DNA from: Acanthacorydalis orientalis
Taxonomy: Eukaryota > Arthropoda > Insecta > Megaloptera > Corydalidae
Direction of reading: 5' to 3'
Assembly: GCA_034766995.1 (NCBI GenBank)
Contig: CM068317.1
Coordinates: 21,847,612-21,911,611 of the forward strand
DNA length: 64,000 nt
This document shows, piece after piece, positions 33,930-46,816 of this stretch. A program made the translations under genes and the position numbers. Each line of letters starts with the position of its first letter. The stretch's first letter is position 1. The notes beneath the pieces are model-generated. The model had not been told where the DNA came from, did no database searches, and saw nothing but the letters and a program-made list of their open reading frames with translations.

Positions 33930-34283
33930 CGTGCAGAATTTATCTTCAACCTTTTATTTATTAGAAATATATTAAAGACTGATATTGTTTGTTTTTATAA
34001 ATGTATTTTAATTGAAAATTATAGATAGAAATTCGTAATAACTTCTAAAATTACAAAAAAAATATGAAGAAAAAAAACGAAATAAAATAAAACAATCTAA
34101 TAATTCAATTAACTGATAAAATATAACATAATTTCATTTTGCGTTTTAGTGACTATATTTGTACATGTTTTGTGTTAATTCTATCATTAATAATATTATT
34201 ACTAACAATAAGTAGATAAGTTGAAACGTGAACAATATATAACAAAATATATTTTAATGATTTTCTTAAAAAAATATTTAATC

Positions 34284-34286
<3 letters not shown>
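33930..34286. other. AT-rich DNA without recognised features
   Basis: Nothing noticed. Confidence 0.6.

Positions 34287-34328
<42 letters not shown>
34287..34328. repeat. (AT)n array
   Basis: About 20 AT units. Confidence 0.9.
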
Positions 34329-34329
<1 letters not shown>

Positions 34330-34636
34330 CACGTAATTAATATATAATACACATGTGTATATATTTTTTATGCATAATATCAACATTAAAGAAAATTATG
34401 TATCTAAATAAAAATTTTCGGATATTAAATTGTGCACGAAATGAATTCAATTCCTTCTGTGATATACATATACACAAAAGTATGTGTATCGCAGGACTAC
34501 AAATGTAAGATACTTTCTGCTAACCTGGTATCGAGGACGGTTTATGCTTTACCAACTTTAAACCCCAGCCAAGTCAAAAAAAGCACCGATAAAAAAATAT
34601 GAGTTCTCCAATATCATTCTCATACTTATACAAAAA

Positions 34637-34645
34637 TATACATAT

Positions 34646-34690
<45 letters not shown>

Positions 34691-34712
34691 AAAAATATAC
34701 AATACATATAAG

Positions 34713-34751
<39 letters not shown>
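34637..34751. repeat. Interrupted (AT)n arrays
   Basis: Two (AT)n blocks around AAAACATAAAAATATACAAT. Confidence 0.9.
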
Positions 34752-34754
<3 letters not shown>

Positions 34755-34824
34755 ATGTAAAATTTATCCTTTTTATATACAATTACCAGTTTTAATTTTA
34801 TAATTAATGTACTTCTGTATACTT

Positions 34825-34827
<3 letters not shown>

Positions 34828-34871
<44 letters not shown>

Positions 34872-34989
34872 TCGGGGTTACTACTGGATAAAAGTTTCTT
34901 CCAAGTTTTTTCAATTTCAATGATCTCTTACACCGTTTTCTGATATTTATGCCAGTTATTCATAGATCTCTTTCCGAAACTTATAGTCA

Positions 34990-35050
<61 letters not shown>
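34828..35050. repeat. Two (AT)n arrays
   Basis: Arrays at about 34828-34870 and 34993-35049 bracket a 120-bp unique segment (starts CTCGGGGTTACTACTGGATA). Confidence 0.9.
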
Positions 35051-35051
<1 letters not shown>

Positions 35052-35980
35052 GTCATGAAATTACAAATATGTGTTTAATGTCAGAATTATGCAAGTAAAA
35101 ATATTATCATATTTATCATTTTCTTATTAAAATATTACAAATAAAATCATCGACGTTAGTCCCACATAACGTATGTACCATCTATAGACTATGTAAGGTT
35201 ATTGATCTTTGTTTTTTATGCGTGGAAATAAAAAAAACACACATTTCGTATCTGAAAAACTTCATTATAAATATACGATTATCGTCCGACTAGAAAAAAA
35301 CTTTTATCCGATGTAGAAATGACGAAAAATTATGAGCAATTTTCATGTGTCTGACAACCCCGCCTAGAGGTCAAGACCCGAGGTTCGGAAACTTCACCTT
35401 TTAGACAAATAGCATTTCATTCTACAAATCTGACAATTTGAATTCCGCTACCTGACAATAGCACTTGGACAATATATTGAGATTGTGTTGAGTTCGATTT
35501 ATTGTGTAACATGGAACATATAATTTATTTTCTATTCAACGAAAGGTTCGCATTAATAATCGAGCTTTTTATTTCATCGGCAGACGAAAACTCAATGAAC
35601 ACATGTTTCATACGGAGTTATTGACGACCGTGAATAACACACGTATATATGACCGTTGTGACTCATTTGAAAAAATAATTAATTTCTTTATCTAGTCAAT
35701 CTTTGTATAGACCAGTACCTAATTCGTTTACAAACCAACTACTCGTAGTACTCTATGAACTGGCTTATAAAAAAAAGTTTCCGTCTAAAATAAAAATAAT
35801 TCTATGCAAATAAATGCAAATATAAAAGCGGATCAAAAAAGAAGTAATTATACAACAGTTATACATAGATACGAACGTACACAACACTTTTACATGTAAC
35901 TGTATTAGAACTGTTATATAATTATTTTAAAATAAATTCGCACATATAAACATTTTATGAATACGTTTTTATGTGTATAT
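35051..35980. other. Unique segment with a moderately GC-rich part
   Basis: The part from about 35330 to 35660 is richer in GC (GACAACCCCGCCTAGAGGTC, AAGACCCGAGGTTCGGAAAC) and is not repeated in the window. GAGGTTCGGAAAC resembles a tRNA B box, but no acceptor stem or A box can be built around it. No open frame. It may be regulatory. Confidence 0.35.
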
Positions 35981-35982
35981 GA

Positions 35983-35993
35983 CATATATATAT

Positions 35994-36034
<41 letters not shown>

Positions 36035-36107
36035 TACATATATACATATATACATATATACATATATACATATATAAATGTATATATTATGTGTATGTAA
36101 ATGTAAT

Positions 36108-36150
<43 letters not shown>
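35983..36150. repeat. (AT)n arrays with a (TATACA)n block
   Basis: CACACATATAT then about seven ACATATAT units (36024-36075), a unique gap, then about 18 AT units to 36150. Confidence 0.9.
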
Positions 36151-36152
<2 letters not shown>

Positions 36153-36361
36153 CTCTCAGTAGTTGAAATAAAAAAAAGTGATCATAAATTTTTTACAAAA
36201 ATAATTTGGCAATAAAATCTAAACTAAAAACTAGAATAATTAAATTCGCATAAAATTAAAAAAAAACTAATGGAAGTTGTTTCGTTACTGTTTAGTGACT
36301 TTTAAATGAAATATAGAAATGTTTTTTTATGGTTTAATAGTATTTATTGGTTGATATAGAT

Positions 36362-36384
36362 ACATATATATATATATACATATG

Positions 36385-36452
<68 letters not shown>

Positions 36453-36470
36453 TATATATTTATATATATT
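36362..36470. repeat. Interrupted (AT)n array
   Basis: About 100 bp with CATATG and GTATAT breaks. Confidence 0.9.
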
Positions 36471-36560
36471 ACAGAAATTTTTTGATAAAATTTATCACTG
36501 ATATAAAATATAACATAAACATACATTCAAACTGAATGAAACTAAATAACACATAGCTTG

Positions 36561-36561
<1 letters not shown>

Positions 36562-36598
<37 letters not shown>

Positions 36599-36605
36599 GT
36601 ATACA
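36562..36605. repeat. (AT)n array
   Basis: About 15 AT units then ACACATATGTATACATAC. Confidence 0.9.
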
Positions 36606-36804
36606 TACACAAACTAGCATAAGAGAAAAAAAGAAAATCAATTAATTCAAAAGGACGAAGGCCACCAGACAACGAATTAAATCAGTTCTAATTTTAGGTA
36701 AATCTGAATTTTGTTTAATAAAACAGGAAGTGTTATTTTTATTGTCTATAATTTTTATATTGCTCAACCCCCCACCCCGTATCTCTTATTTTTTTATTTT
36801 TGTG

Positions 36805-36807
<3 letters not shown>

Positions 36808-36848
<41 letters not shown>
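36808..36848. repeat. (AT)n array
   Basis: About 19 AT units. Confidence 0.9.
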
Positions 36849-36850
<2 letters not shown>

Positions 36851-37069
36851 GGATAGTTCAGAAATCAATGAGCATAAGTTAATAAAAGTATACATAATTT
36901 TGCACATTTCAAAATGAAGAGCCTTTAATTAATAAATTTTCCAAAAAATAGCACAAAAAATATGCACCTCATAACAATTTCTTACAGTCTTTATCAAAAT
37001 CTTCTACATCTTTATTAGAAATTTAGTGATACGTTCATTGAAATATGAACGATTAGTATAGTAATTGTA

Positions 37070-37645
37070 TTAGGTTGATAAAAAAATAATTGCGGTTTAT
37101 GACCTTTAAATTCATATAAATTTTTCTCTTTTTTGATCTTTTTAGCTGTTTTAAGTGGTCCAGCACTGTTAAATGACTAACGCCTAACTTTTATACAAGC
37201 TCTAGAATTATTGTGCATGGTTCTGATACAACTAACGCTTTCAATTGGTTGTTACGAACTGAACAAATACGCCCGCGACCTTCTTCATCTTCAAGGCTCT
37301 CATCACCAGCACACAATTTTTAGAACTACCATTGTACCGTACGTTTCTTAACAATACCTACACCAGAAGCATCATTTAGTTTACTAGTATTTTTTGCTGC
37401 TTTACCATCCGTTTTGAACTCATACAACAAATTTGTACTCTTATTTTCTTCTTTTCTATTTTTAATTCATTATCCTAATTTGAAGCCAAACAATAATAAA
37501 AACAAAATCGATGTAACAAAATACAGAACGAAAAATATACTTTAAAATGATATTCGCATGAGCACAATGAAATGACACTTTCATTGAAAAGATTAAGGTT
37601 AGAATTCAGAAAATAATAACCGCAATTATTTTCCTACCAACCTAA
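37070..37645 (-). mobile_element. Short mariner derivative (N-terminal type), copy 2
   Basis: Ends TTAGGTTGATAAAAAAATAA and (inverse) TTAGGTTGGTAGGAAAATAA with TA on both sides (37068-37069, 37646-37647). The minus-strand reading gives KIRVQILYEF..DGKAAKN, then VGIVKKRTVQWWF, LCAGDESLEDEEGRGR, NNQLKALV and LGVSHLTVLDHLKQLKKI, i.e. the helix-turn-helix and linker of a mariner transposase with a few frame changes. It then passes straight into the other terminal sequence. The catalytic domain is deleted at nearly the same point as in the copies at 29.4, 48.6 and 52.9 kb. Confidence 0.75.
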
Positions 37646-37647
37646 TA

Positions 37648-38090
37648 CAATATATTTTTCAATATAATTATGTATATTTTATAATAAATTAAATCTCAAA
37701 AATATAATTTTTAAATTTTAATGTGTATATTCGACTTTTCATCTTCAATATGTAGATTTAAGAATGTATAAATATTAGCAATAATTTCGAAAATAACACT
37801 GTACGGAAACATTAGAGCATATTAATGATATAACAGAAATTAATTCTAATAGTGATCAAATTGTCCTACACTAGCTTACAAAAAATAAAATAAAAGTCAA
37901 TCCAAAATTTGATTTACTGCTCTTTACGTAGGTATAATATATTAAACAGATTATAACATTTAAAAGTAATATTCCGTTTAAAAGAAGTACAAATTTTGTA
38001 TATTTCTTTAAAAAAACACGTTTTCATTTTAAGTCAATGGTAAAATAAGAAAAACAATAATTGTTAATATTTGGAATACATATATGTGTA
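37648..38090. other. AT-rich DNA without recognised features
   Basis: Nothing noticed. Confidence 0.6.

Positions 38091-38147
<57 letters not shown>
38091..38147. repeat. (AT)n array used as a mariner target
   Basis: About 26 AT units; the mariner derivative at 38147 begins inside its right edge. Confidence 0.9.
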
Positions 38148-38150
<3 letters not shown>

Positions 38151-38666
38151 GTTTAAAAATTAATTTGGTTTGTTTACATTGAATCAATCATAACTCCATT
38201 TTAAATTAAAATATATTCTCGTCAGTTTAAGATTTTAAAGTGCCTACTTTAACATTTAAAAAGACTGTATATCTTGGCCAAGCAGTTGGTGTAATCTCAC
38301 AAAACCGTAGTGAATATGATGGCGTCTGAAAAGCATCATATTAGGCATAGTATACTTTTCGTATTTCAGTAAAAAAAAATACCACCGAAGCCACGGAAAT
38401 GATTTACTCAGCTTTGGGGGAAGGTTTTGTGATACATAAGGTATGCAAAAAATGATAAAACAAAGAAAGAGGTCCAAAAATGCATTACGACTTCATCGAC
38501 TTAAAGCTTCCATCTTTTTTTGGCGAGAGATTCGTCAGTTACCCGCCATATGGAGAAAAGTTGTACAAAATAATAGGAGATATTTTGAGTATTGAAATTT
38601 ATTACATTTTTCCGTAAACATTCATTTTCTGTAAAGAAGGTGCCGATTTAATTTGTACACCTAATA
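38147..38666 (+). mobile_element. mariner derivative (family M3, N plus C type), copy 1
   Basis: Left end TTAGGTTTAAAAATTAATTT, right end (inverse) TTAGGTGTACAAATTAAATC. The interior starts with ATGGCGTCTGAAAAG (about 38320), read MASEKHHIRHSILFVFQ, then TEATEM-like and LGEGFVIHKVCKK segments: the helix-turn-helix of a mariner transposase. This is followed directly by the C-terminal end (INELPD-type RQLPAIWRKVVQNNRRYFEY, about 38530-38598). The middle is deleted. The other copy is at 59684-60182. Confidence 0.7.
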
Positions 38667-38674
38667 TTATATAT
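38662..38674. repeat. Left target-site duplication of RTE copy 1
   Basis: TAATATTATATAT, repeated exactly at 39811-39823. Confidence 0.8.
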
Positions 38675-39810
38675 CATCATCATCATCATCATCTTCAGCC
38701 CCTGTCAATCCACTGCTGGATAAAGGCCTCTTCCATGACTTTCCATTTTGTTCGATTCAGTGCCTCTCTTTTCCACAGTTTTCCAATAAAGTTTTTAATA
38801 TCCTTATCCCATCTGTTCATTGGTCTCTTTCTCGGTCTTTTCATATTCCTTGGTTCCCAGTCAATAATTTCTCTTGTCCATCGGTTGTCTTCTCTTCTTG
38901 CGACATGTCCCGCCCATTTCCATTTCAGACTCTTTACTCTTCTTATTATATCTGTGACTCCTGTTTGTTTTCGTATCCATTCTATTCTCTTTCTATCTCT
39001 TCTTGTTATTCCCAACATGCATCTTTCCATACTTCGTTGTGTTGTTTGGAGTCTTTGAACTATTTTGGCGTTAAGCACCCATGTTTCGCTGCCGTAGGTA
39101 AGGACCGGTAGTATACACTGATCGAATACTTTTTTCTTTAAACAGAGTGGGATTGTTGATTTAAATATTGAGGCGTTTCGTCCGAAAGAGCTCCATCCCA
39201 TTTTTATTCTCCTATTTACTTCTTCCGTGAATAATCCATCTCTGTTGATAAGCTGGCCTAGATAAACATATTTCGTGACTTCTTCTATTTCCGTTCCTTT
39301 TATTTCAATTTTCTTCGGACATACAAACGCATTGAACAGTACTTTTGTCTTTGTATGATTCATGTTGAGGCCGATTTTTTGACTGGCATCGTTTAGTTCT
39401 TCTATTCTTTTTGCAACTCTTCCGGAGTATTTGCGAAAATAACTATATCATCGGCAAACCGGAGATGGATTAATCTTTCGCCCTTTATCTCGATTCCTTT
39501 GTCCTCCCAGTCGAGCGATTTGAATACTTCTTCTAAGGCCGCAGTAAACAATTTCGGAGAAATTGCATCTCCCTGTCTTACACCTTTCTCGATTTTTATC
39601 TTTCTTGTTTCTTCATGTAGTTTCACTGACATCGTTGCTTTTTTATAGATGTTATCTAGCAGCTCGATATATGTGCCCTCTATGCCCTGGTTCTTCAGTG
39701 CAGATATTACCGACAAGGTGGTGATGGAGTCAAAAGCCTTCTCGTAGTCTATAAATCCAAGACACACTGGTATTTGGTATTCATTTGATCGGCTTATTAC
39801 TTCTCTCACA
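38675..39810 (-). mobile_element. RTE-type non-LTR retrotransposon, 5'-truncated, copy 1
   Basis: On the minus strand it runs from the reverse transcriptase fingers/palm region to a 3' end formed by a run of GAT triplets (plus-strand (ATC)n at 38675-38695). The 13-bp target duplication (38662-38674 and 39811-39823) defines both ends, giving 1136 bp, about one third of a full RTE. It inserted at the right edge of the mariner derivative at 38147. Copies at 55761, 60183 and 60318 share its 3' end. Confidence 0.85.
38695..39809 (-). pseudogene. RTE reverse transcriptase, 5'-truncated with one frame shift
   Basis: Two open frames make up one protein. The first (39402-39809) holds PVCLGFIDYEKAFDSI, the RT motif with the first catalytic Asp, GVRQGDAISPKLF, and LRFADDIVIFA with the paired catalytic Asp of the palm. 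A one-base shift at about 39400 (EELQ to KRIEELNDA) leads into the second (38695-39363): VYLGQLINRDG, ILPVLTYGSETWVL, RSMERCMLGITRRDR and WAGHVARREDNRWT, the typical C-terminal part of RTE-clade proteins. The endonuclease domain and the start of RT are missing through 5' truncation. Apart from the shift it is intact, so the insertion is fairly recent. Confidence 0.85.
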
Positions 39811-40600
<790 letters not shown>

Positions 40601-40602
40601 TG

Positions 40603-40740
40603 TTTTTATACCTGTGATCCCGTTGTTACGTTGTCCTGGTAGTTTTCATGTTTTTAAACCACTCACATTTCTGTTTCCTACCAATAGTTTAGCATGTATA
40701 CCACCTTTAGGTAGATTTTAAATTACTTTAAATTAATTAT
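40603..40740. repeat. Fold-back repeat family F, copy 3 (left half)
   Basis: Starts TTTTTATACCTGTGATCCCG, then GTCCTGGTAGTTTTCATG and a worn core, CCAATAGTTTAGCATG...CCACCTTTAGGTAGATTTTA. The right arm is missing. Confidence 0.55.
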
Positions 40741-41697
40741 ATATTTTTGATAACTTTTATTATCTGAAATCTTAAATTTGAACCCTTATTGAAACAAGCA
40801 ACTTAAGTCATACAAAAGGACAAATATTACCAAGACAATGCATTGTCAACGTACTTAAAGGTTATTGAATTTGACTTGAATTTTATTATTTTCTTGGATA
40901 TATATTTTTGTTTAAAAAGATTTATTTTAAACTTGCAATTTAAAAAGATATTTTAATTAGTAAATATAAAGTTAAAAAAATTTTTTTGTCACAAGACTTT
41001 TTACTCTTTTTAAAAAAGTATTCTTTTCGTTATAACAAAATATTTAATGGATATTTGTTTGATTTATTTTCACTTGAAGTTTATTTTTTTCTTGGTTATA
41101 TTTACTTCGTTATTTTTAAAAATTCAATTTAAACATATTTAATTAAAATATATTCAATTAATTATAACAAAATAAAACCTATTATTATAATTTCTGTTCT
41201 TTTTTACTGTCTTTTTTCAATACTCATTAATAGAACATTTGATAATCGTTCATTTGGCTTATTTTGATGTGAGTTTTATTATTTTCTTGATAATATATTA
41301 TTTTTTTAAAAAATTTACTGAAAATATACTTGAAAATCCCTATCATTGCTACAACACACTGTATGTTTTTTTTTTGAAAAAATATTTTTTAATATTAATA
41401 TAATTTTAAAATCAATTCGTTTAATACATTTTAAATTTATTTTTGTTACTTTATGAATAATCAACCTTTATTTTCAAGTACTTAATTCAGCGAAATTCAA
41501 TTTAAACAATTATTATTTTATTAATTAGAATGGTATTAGTATTTTATGATATTTGAATTATATGGATCTTTTTGTCCCTTTTTTAAATAAGTTTTTAAAT
41601 TCTTATATTCCTTTCTATTTCTCTATAGAATTAAAAATTATATTTTGTAAAAAAAATCTACTTACTTCAAAAGGGAATAATAGGTTATTGTTAGATG

Positions 41698-41698
<1 letters not shown>
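40741..41698. other. AT-rich DNA without recognised features
   Basis: T-rich on the plus strand; phrases such as TTGATTTATTTTCACTTGAAG recur loosely (about 40872, 41058, 41258), suggesting an old degenerate tandem repeat with a period near 190 bp. Confidence 0.4.

Positions 41699-41735
<37 letters not shown>
41698..41735. repeat. (AT)n array
   Basis: About 18 AT units. Confidence 0.9.
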
Positions 41736-41739
<4 letters not shown>

Positions 41740-42057
41740 CTTTAAAAACGTTCGCATATACACCTGTCGCATAATTCGTTGTATGAGGTTTTATTTTTTA
41801 AGTGAAATTTTAAAACATGTAAAATTGCATAAAGCATAAATAGTAGTTTTCATTTTTATTTAACTCTTAGATAATTTTTAAAGATTCTTTTAAGCAACAT
41901 TTATTAATATTTTTAAAAATCAACGAATTGTCTTTTAATTTATAAAATATTTGCCATGTAATACACTTTTCAAAACTAAACGCTACCAGTTAATTATATA
42001 CCAGAACAAAGATTTTATGTCCAACTGCCTATTGCATCTAAGACTAGTTAAATTATT

Positions 42058-42190
42058 TAGAGTAGTGGTTCTGAACGGGGGCGGTAACGATCTCTAGGGG
42101 ACGATTTAAAATCTCAGAGGGCGTTTAATCTGTTATATTGTTTATGAGAGTACTATTGTCTACTAATGGGCGCTACAATCGTCAAATGTG
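42058..42190 (+). mobile_element. Possible hAT terminal fragment
   Basis: AGTAGTGGTTCTGAACGGGG followed by GGCGGTAACGATCTCTAGGG resembles the CAGTGGTTCTCAAC-GGGG start of many hAT elements. A CTCAGAGGGCG repeat follows. I find no matching opposite end or 8-bp duplication within about 500 bp. Confidence 0.35.
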
Positions 42191-43311
42191 AACTATTGAA
42201 TTTTTGTGAAGAGCAATTTAACTTTAACAAATTTATAATCAAATTTAGTTAAATTAATCAAATTATATAAAGTACAAAATTCTAATTAAATTCGTTTATT
42301 TAGAAATAAATATCTAATAAAATAATAATAAATTAAGTTCGAAGTTTATTTGTTTATAGAAAATGTTATAATAATAGTCATTTATAGAAGTAATAGTTAC
42401 ACAAATAAATATACAACATTTCTTAACATTTGACTCTTTGTTACGATGAGAAAATGACATCCTTTTTTCAAAGTGTATACATACGAGTATATTAAAACAA
42501 TTCAATAAATGTTACACATGAAATTAATTCGAAGCGAATGACGAGGAAGACATCACATATTTTATAAAAAAGGAAGTTGAGAATTATTAATTCAGTCTTG
42601 TCAAAAGAGTGTGAATATTCTAATATTTATAGAATAAATATTAAGTATTTTTTTAAGTAAGGTACTTAGAAGAATTTTTAACTAATACTACTCCGTTACT
42701 TGAACTGTTATTTTTTAATCTGTAAATTTAATTGCATAAGAGTTCATTTGAATGAAATGAATAAATTAAAAATACCAGCAATTAAATTTATAAAAAAATA
42801 TATTACACATAAAAAAACTTACCATAAAACTATATTTTATAGGAATTAAAAATATTATAAATTTATTATACTATAAATCCACATTAAATAAATAATAAAA
42901 TTAAAACAATACTGAATTTTTGGAGCACGTTAAAATATTCAGATATTTGCAGAAATAACTGCATTTTCAATTTAGGGCTTTATTTAATCCATTATACGAT
43001 ATCTCAATAGTTCGAATTCAGGTACCCGTTTAAAATTAAATAAAACTTTCCAGTGTGTAAAAATGACAAAAACCGCAATTAAAATTCATCTTATTTAACT
43101 TTCTATTCATAGAAAACAATACAAAAATAGTCAAATGTATATTATATGAAATTTCCTACGAGAATGATTACTCATAGTGACGTTCCATGTCGTCAGATGC
43201 TTTTCTCGCAATATGCTATTTCATTTTATGTTAATTTGAAAATAAAATTGTTTTTTTTTTATTTTGAATTATAAAGGATATTATGTTTGTTAAGTTAATT
43301 AATTTACTAAG

Positions 43312-43315
<4 letters not shown>
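42191..43315. other. AT-rich DNA without recognised features
   Basis: Nothing noticed beyond a slightly GC-richer stretch at about 43165-43215 (GTGACGTTCCATGTCGTCAG). Confidence 0.55.

Positions 43316-43352
<37 letters not shown>
43316..43352. repeat. (AT)n array
   Basis: About 17 AT units. Confidence 0.9.
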
Positions 43353-43354
<2 letters not shown>

Positions 43355-43578
43355 GGTAGTTGCTTCAGACTCGTTATTATACTGGGTTGTTAACTAATGA
43401 CTTTAGTACGAATTCATTCTTTTCAGCATATTTTGTCTCTAATTAAAAAAGAATTAATTATCTAATGTTTTACCTGAAAAATTAAGGTTAAATATAGAAA
43501 AAACAACACAATTATATTTTGCATAGGACTGCAAAAAGGTATTTATTTATTTATGAAGTCTTATCAATAATAAGACTT

Positions 43579-43700
<122 letters not shown>

Positions 43701-44079
43701 TTTATTATTTATATTGAAAATAAAAATTACAAAACATTTGAAAAATTATTCAGAGAAAATATCTCCCATTATCTCAATTCTTATTTACACGATGAATTAT
43801 ACTTCGAATATCATTATTAAATTTGGTAGAACTTTTGATACATTTGAGTAAAATCGCTTCTTTCGATTATTTTGTTATTCATATCTGTCTTTAGGTTACA
43901 CATAGAGGATTGGATATAAACATTTCCTAGTTTACACAGTCTACAGTTACATACCATTCATTACAATTTACTTGCTTGAAATGCTATTTATACACACAGT
44001 AACTAAAGATACAATTTGAAAAAAAAAATTAAATTGGGCTAAAGAAATTAATTATTTATACTAGTATTTTATTAATGAA

Positions 44080-44090
44080 TGTATGTATAC

Positions 44091-44134
<44 letters not shown>

Positions 44135-44192
44135 CTATATGTATATATATATATATGTATATCTATATGTATATGTATATATATGTATATAT

Positions 44193-44269
<77 letters not shown>
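44080..44269. repeat. (AT)n array with ATATGTATATCT units
   Basis: About 190 bp, one of the longest arrays in the window. A 24- to 40-bp higher-order pattern (TATATCTATATGTATATGTA) is repeated in the middle. Confidence 0.9.
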
Positions 44270-44272
<3 letters not shown>

Positions 44273-44450
44273 TGCTAAGAGTATAAAATCGAAGTGTGTA
44301 CTTCCATAAATGCCAAAATGTTGAATATATCTTAGTATATTTTCAAAATGGCATGTCATTCTAGTTAATGAAATTGGTTAGTAAAATGATATAAAATGTT
44401 ACTAAACATCTTATCAATTTCAATGATAGCATTTTTAATACTAAACACGA

Positions 44451-44471
44451 ATAAGGTCCTTATATATATAA

Positions 44472-44515
<44 letters not shown>

Positions 44516-44519
44516 ACCT

Positions 44520-44590
<71 letters not shown>
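44451..44590. repeat. Inverted repeat around (AT)n plus (ATGT)n
   Basis: ATAAGGTCCTTATATATATA (44451-44470) is mirrored by TATATATATAAGGACCTTAT (about 44503-44522) with the (AT)n array between. A run of seven GTAT units and a second (AT)n array follow. Confidence 0.75.
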
Positions 44591-44596
<6 letters not shown>

Positions 44597-44887
44597 AGTA
44601 CAAAATTCTAAATAAGTTTATCTAACAGATGAGAATCTGATTTTTATAGAAAATAGTGTTCTTAGTGATATTGATTTTCAATAAATTATTTTTTCTTATT
44701 TTGTAACTTAGAAGTTCAAGTAAAAATATAGTTAAATCTCTTATATTACAAAAAAAAACTGTTTTAAAACTGTTTTGTATTATAAAAATTTAATAGTTAT
44801 CAAAACCTTATATAACAATTGTTCAACATTATTCAAGATAAATAGGCGTGAATTTTTTATTATAAATAATTATAATAAATGTATTTA

Positions 44888-45098
44888 TTGGCTGTCCTGG
44901 TATTCTTCGTCCTTTTTGAACTTGTGAATTTCTGTTTTTCACTACTAGTTACGGTACGTATTCCATCTTCAGGTAAATTTTAAATAAAGTTGTTTAGAAG
45001 TATACATACGGAAACTACTAGTGAAAAACAGAACTTACATGATCCAAAAGAATGAAAATTATCTGGACCGCACGTCAACAGGGGTACAGGTATAAAAA
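44888..45098. repeat. Fold-back repeat family F, copy 4 (both arms)
   Basis: The left arm starts GTCCTGGTATTCTTCGTCC and carries TTTCACTACTAGTTACGGTA and CCATCTTCAGGTAAATTTTA. The right arm, GGAAACTACTAGTGAAAAAC, then GATCCAAAAGAATGAAAATT, ends GGGTACAGGTATAAAAA. Read on the minus strand, the left arm gives CTGAAGA, 13 nt, GTAAC. Confidence 0.65.
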
Positions 45099-46045
45099 TA
45101 TGTAATCATAGCTTTAATATTTTTACTATTTTGTTATTTACATTTTTTTCATTGCAGAGTGACATTCGAAGAAGTTATGATTATTTTTGACAAAATATAA
45201 TAATGATAAATATTTTAGTATGATAGTACCGAGTGTATTTTATATTATTTATTAACTTAATCTTTTATTTGAATGTTTTATACTATAAAACCTTATTAAT
45301 AACGGATATTATCAGAAAAATATAACAAAAATAGAATAACCTATAAATGTATATGAATGGTCTTGATAGCTTTTTTAATAAAAAAAACATTTTATGTGAC
45401 AATAGTAGATTATGAAAAAGACTAAATTTATTTTTTATGTGTTTTTCTGTGACTGCATACTTTTAAGATGATGAGATTGACAGTGAAATGTTCTTGTAGT
45501 AATTAAAATCAATAATTAGATATTGTTTAACTTTTTAAAAGAATTGTAGGGAATGACGTATTTATAAAAAGATTTTTCTCTTTATTATTAACAACATTTT
45601 TTACAGAGAATGAAATTCGGAATGTTTATTTATTTATTATTATTTATCTAAAGAAATACCAGACTATAATATAACCATGTATCTTTTTAATAAGGAACTA
45701 AAAACTGTAATTGTGTGTATTTAAATTGTGCTTAACATAAATTTTCAGTCTAAATCATTATCTAAAAATTACTACAATGATATTGAACAAATTTTTTACA
45801 TTTATTACTGAATATTTGACACTTGTTTACCATTTTAATAAATATAAAATTGACACTTGAAAAGATTTACATATTTTAATAATTTAGAATTTAAATGTTC
45901 CATCAATAATTTTCGTAAGTGTAATTTTTTGATTACTTAATCCTAAATTCATTTATTTTCGAAAACTGTTTGAATGGTTCATATTATATGAATTTTTTTT
46001 CAAATTATTTATTGTAAATAAGCTTTAATATTTATTTACTACAAT
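45099..46045. other. AT-rich DNA without recognised features
   Basis: Nothing noticed. Confidence 0.6.
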
Positions 46046-46052
46046 ACACACA

Positions 46053-46103
<51 letters not shown>

Positions 46104-46126
46104 AAGTGTTTGTGTGTGTGAGTGAA
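46046..46126. repeat. Compound (CA)n(TA)n(TG)n microsatellite
   Basis: CACACACGCA, about 21 AT units, AACAAGTG, TTTGTGTGTGTGAG. Confidence 0.85.
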
Positions 46127-46284
46127 TTGCCAAAGGTATGAAAATTTTTAAGATATTCGAACGAATCTTAATACGTATATTAAATGTCTAATAAACGTTA
46201 AGATATGCAGAAACGATTTAAAACGAGAAAAAAAATAAACCGTTAAGTATTCTAGCAGACCGGCAATTTATATTCGAAATAAAT

Positions 46285-46750
46285 AAATAAAATACGTGAT
46301 TGTCGAATAACATCGTACTATTAAAATGAATTTATCCGTATAAGTACGTATGTTTGTGTATGTGTGAGAGTATATGTACTCTGAGGAGAGAACACGAAAC
46401 AACGTACACATGGATCGGTGGGCTGTACCATCCATCCGTGTATCAATCATAACAATCAATCGTTTATACATATCGCGTGTAACGGTACACGATCGAATTA
46501 AATTCGCACCGAGTACGTGCCTGGAGGCTAAACGTCATACTGTTGAGAAGGTAACTGTAAAAGTCGCGTTGATATGATCGAAGCGGCCGTGCCTCTTCAC
46601 TAATATACGCATGCGCTTGTTTATACCATGCCGTTGTTATAGTAACGGTGTTTGACGGTTTGGATTCTCTGTTTCTAAGAAATGTTTTGTTGTGGTATTG
46701 CCACCACGTCTGAAACACGCGCATTACTCTCACCGCCTTGCCCAATTTAT
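46285..46750. promoter_or_regulatory. GC-richer island, promoter-like
   Basis: About 450 bp with CpGs and many short palindromic words: GTGTAACGGTACACGATCG, TACGCATGCGCTTG (NRF1-like GCATGCGC), GTTGTTATAGTAACGGTG. GAGAAGGTAACTG at about 46546 could be a plus-strand splice donor. The open frames (plus 46374-46577, minus 46464-46745) have no known motif. Not repeated in the window. Direction unresolved. Confidence 0.35.
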
Positions 46751-46776
46751 TGTGAATTATAATGATACTTTTTACT

Positions 46777-46777
<1 letters not shown>

Positions 46778-46814
<37 letters not shown>
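46778..46814. repeat. (AT)n array
   Basis: About 17 AT units directly after the island. Confidence 0.9.

Positions 46815-46816
<2 letters not shown>

Noticed and set aside
35358..35402. tRNA-like segment around GAGGTTCGGAAAC
   Set aside because: A B-box-like word is present, but no A box at the right distance, no acceptor or anticodon stem.
38735..39111. Plus-strand open frames of 107 and 68 residues (and the twins at 55822-56198)
   Set aside because: They lie opposite the RTE reverse transcriptase and are shadows; the twin exists only because the RTE is repeated.
44521..44552. Run of seven GTAT units considered as a CRISPR-like or satellite array
   Set aside because: It is a simple tetranucleotide microsatellite without spacers.
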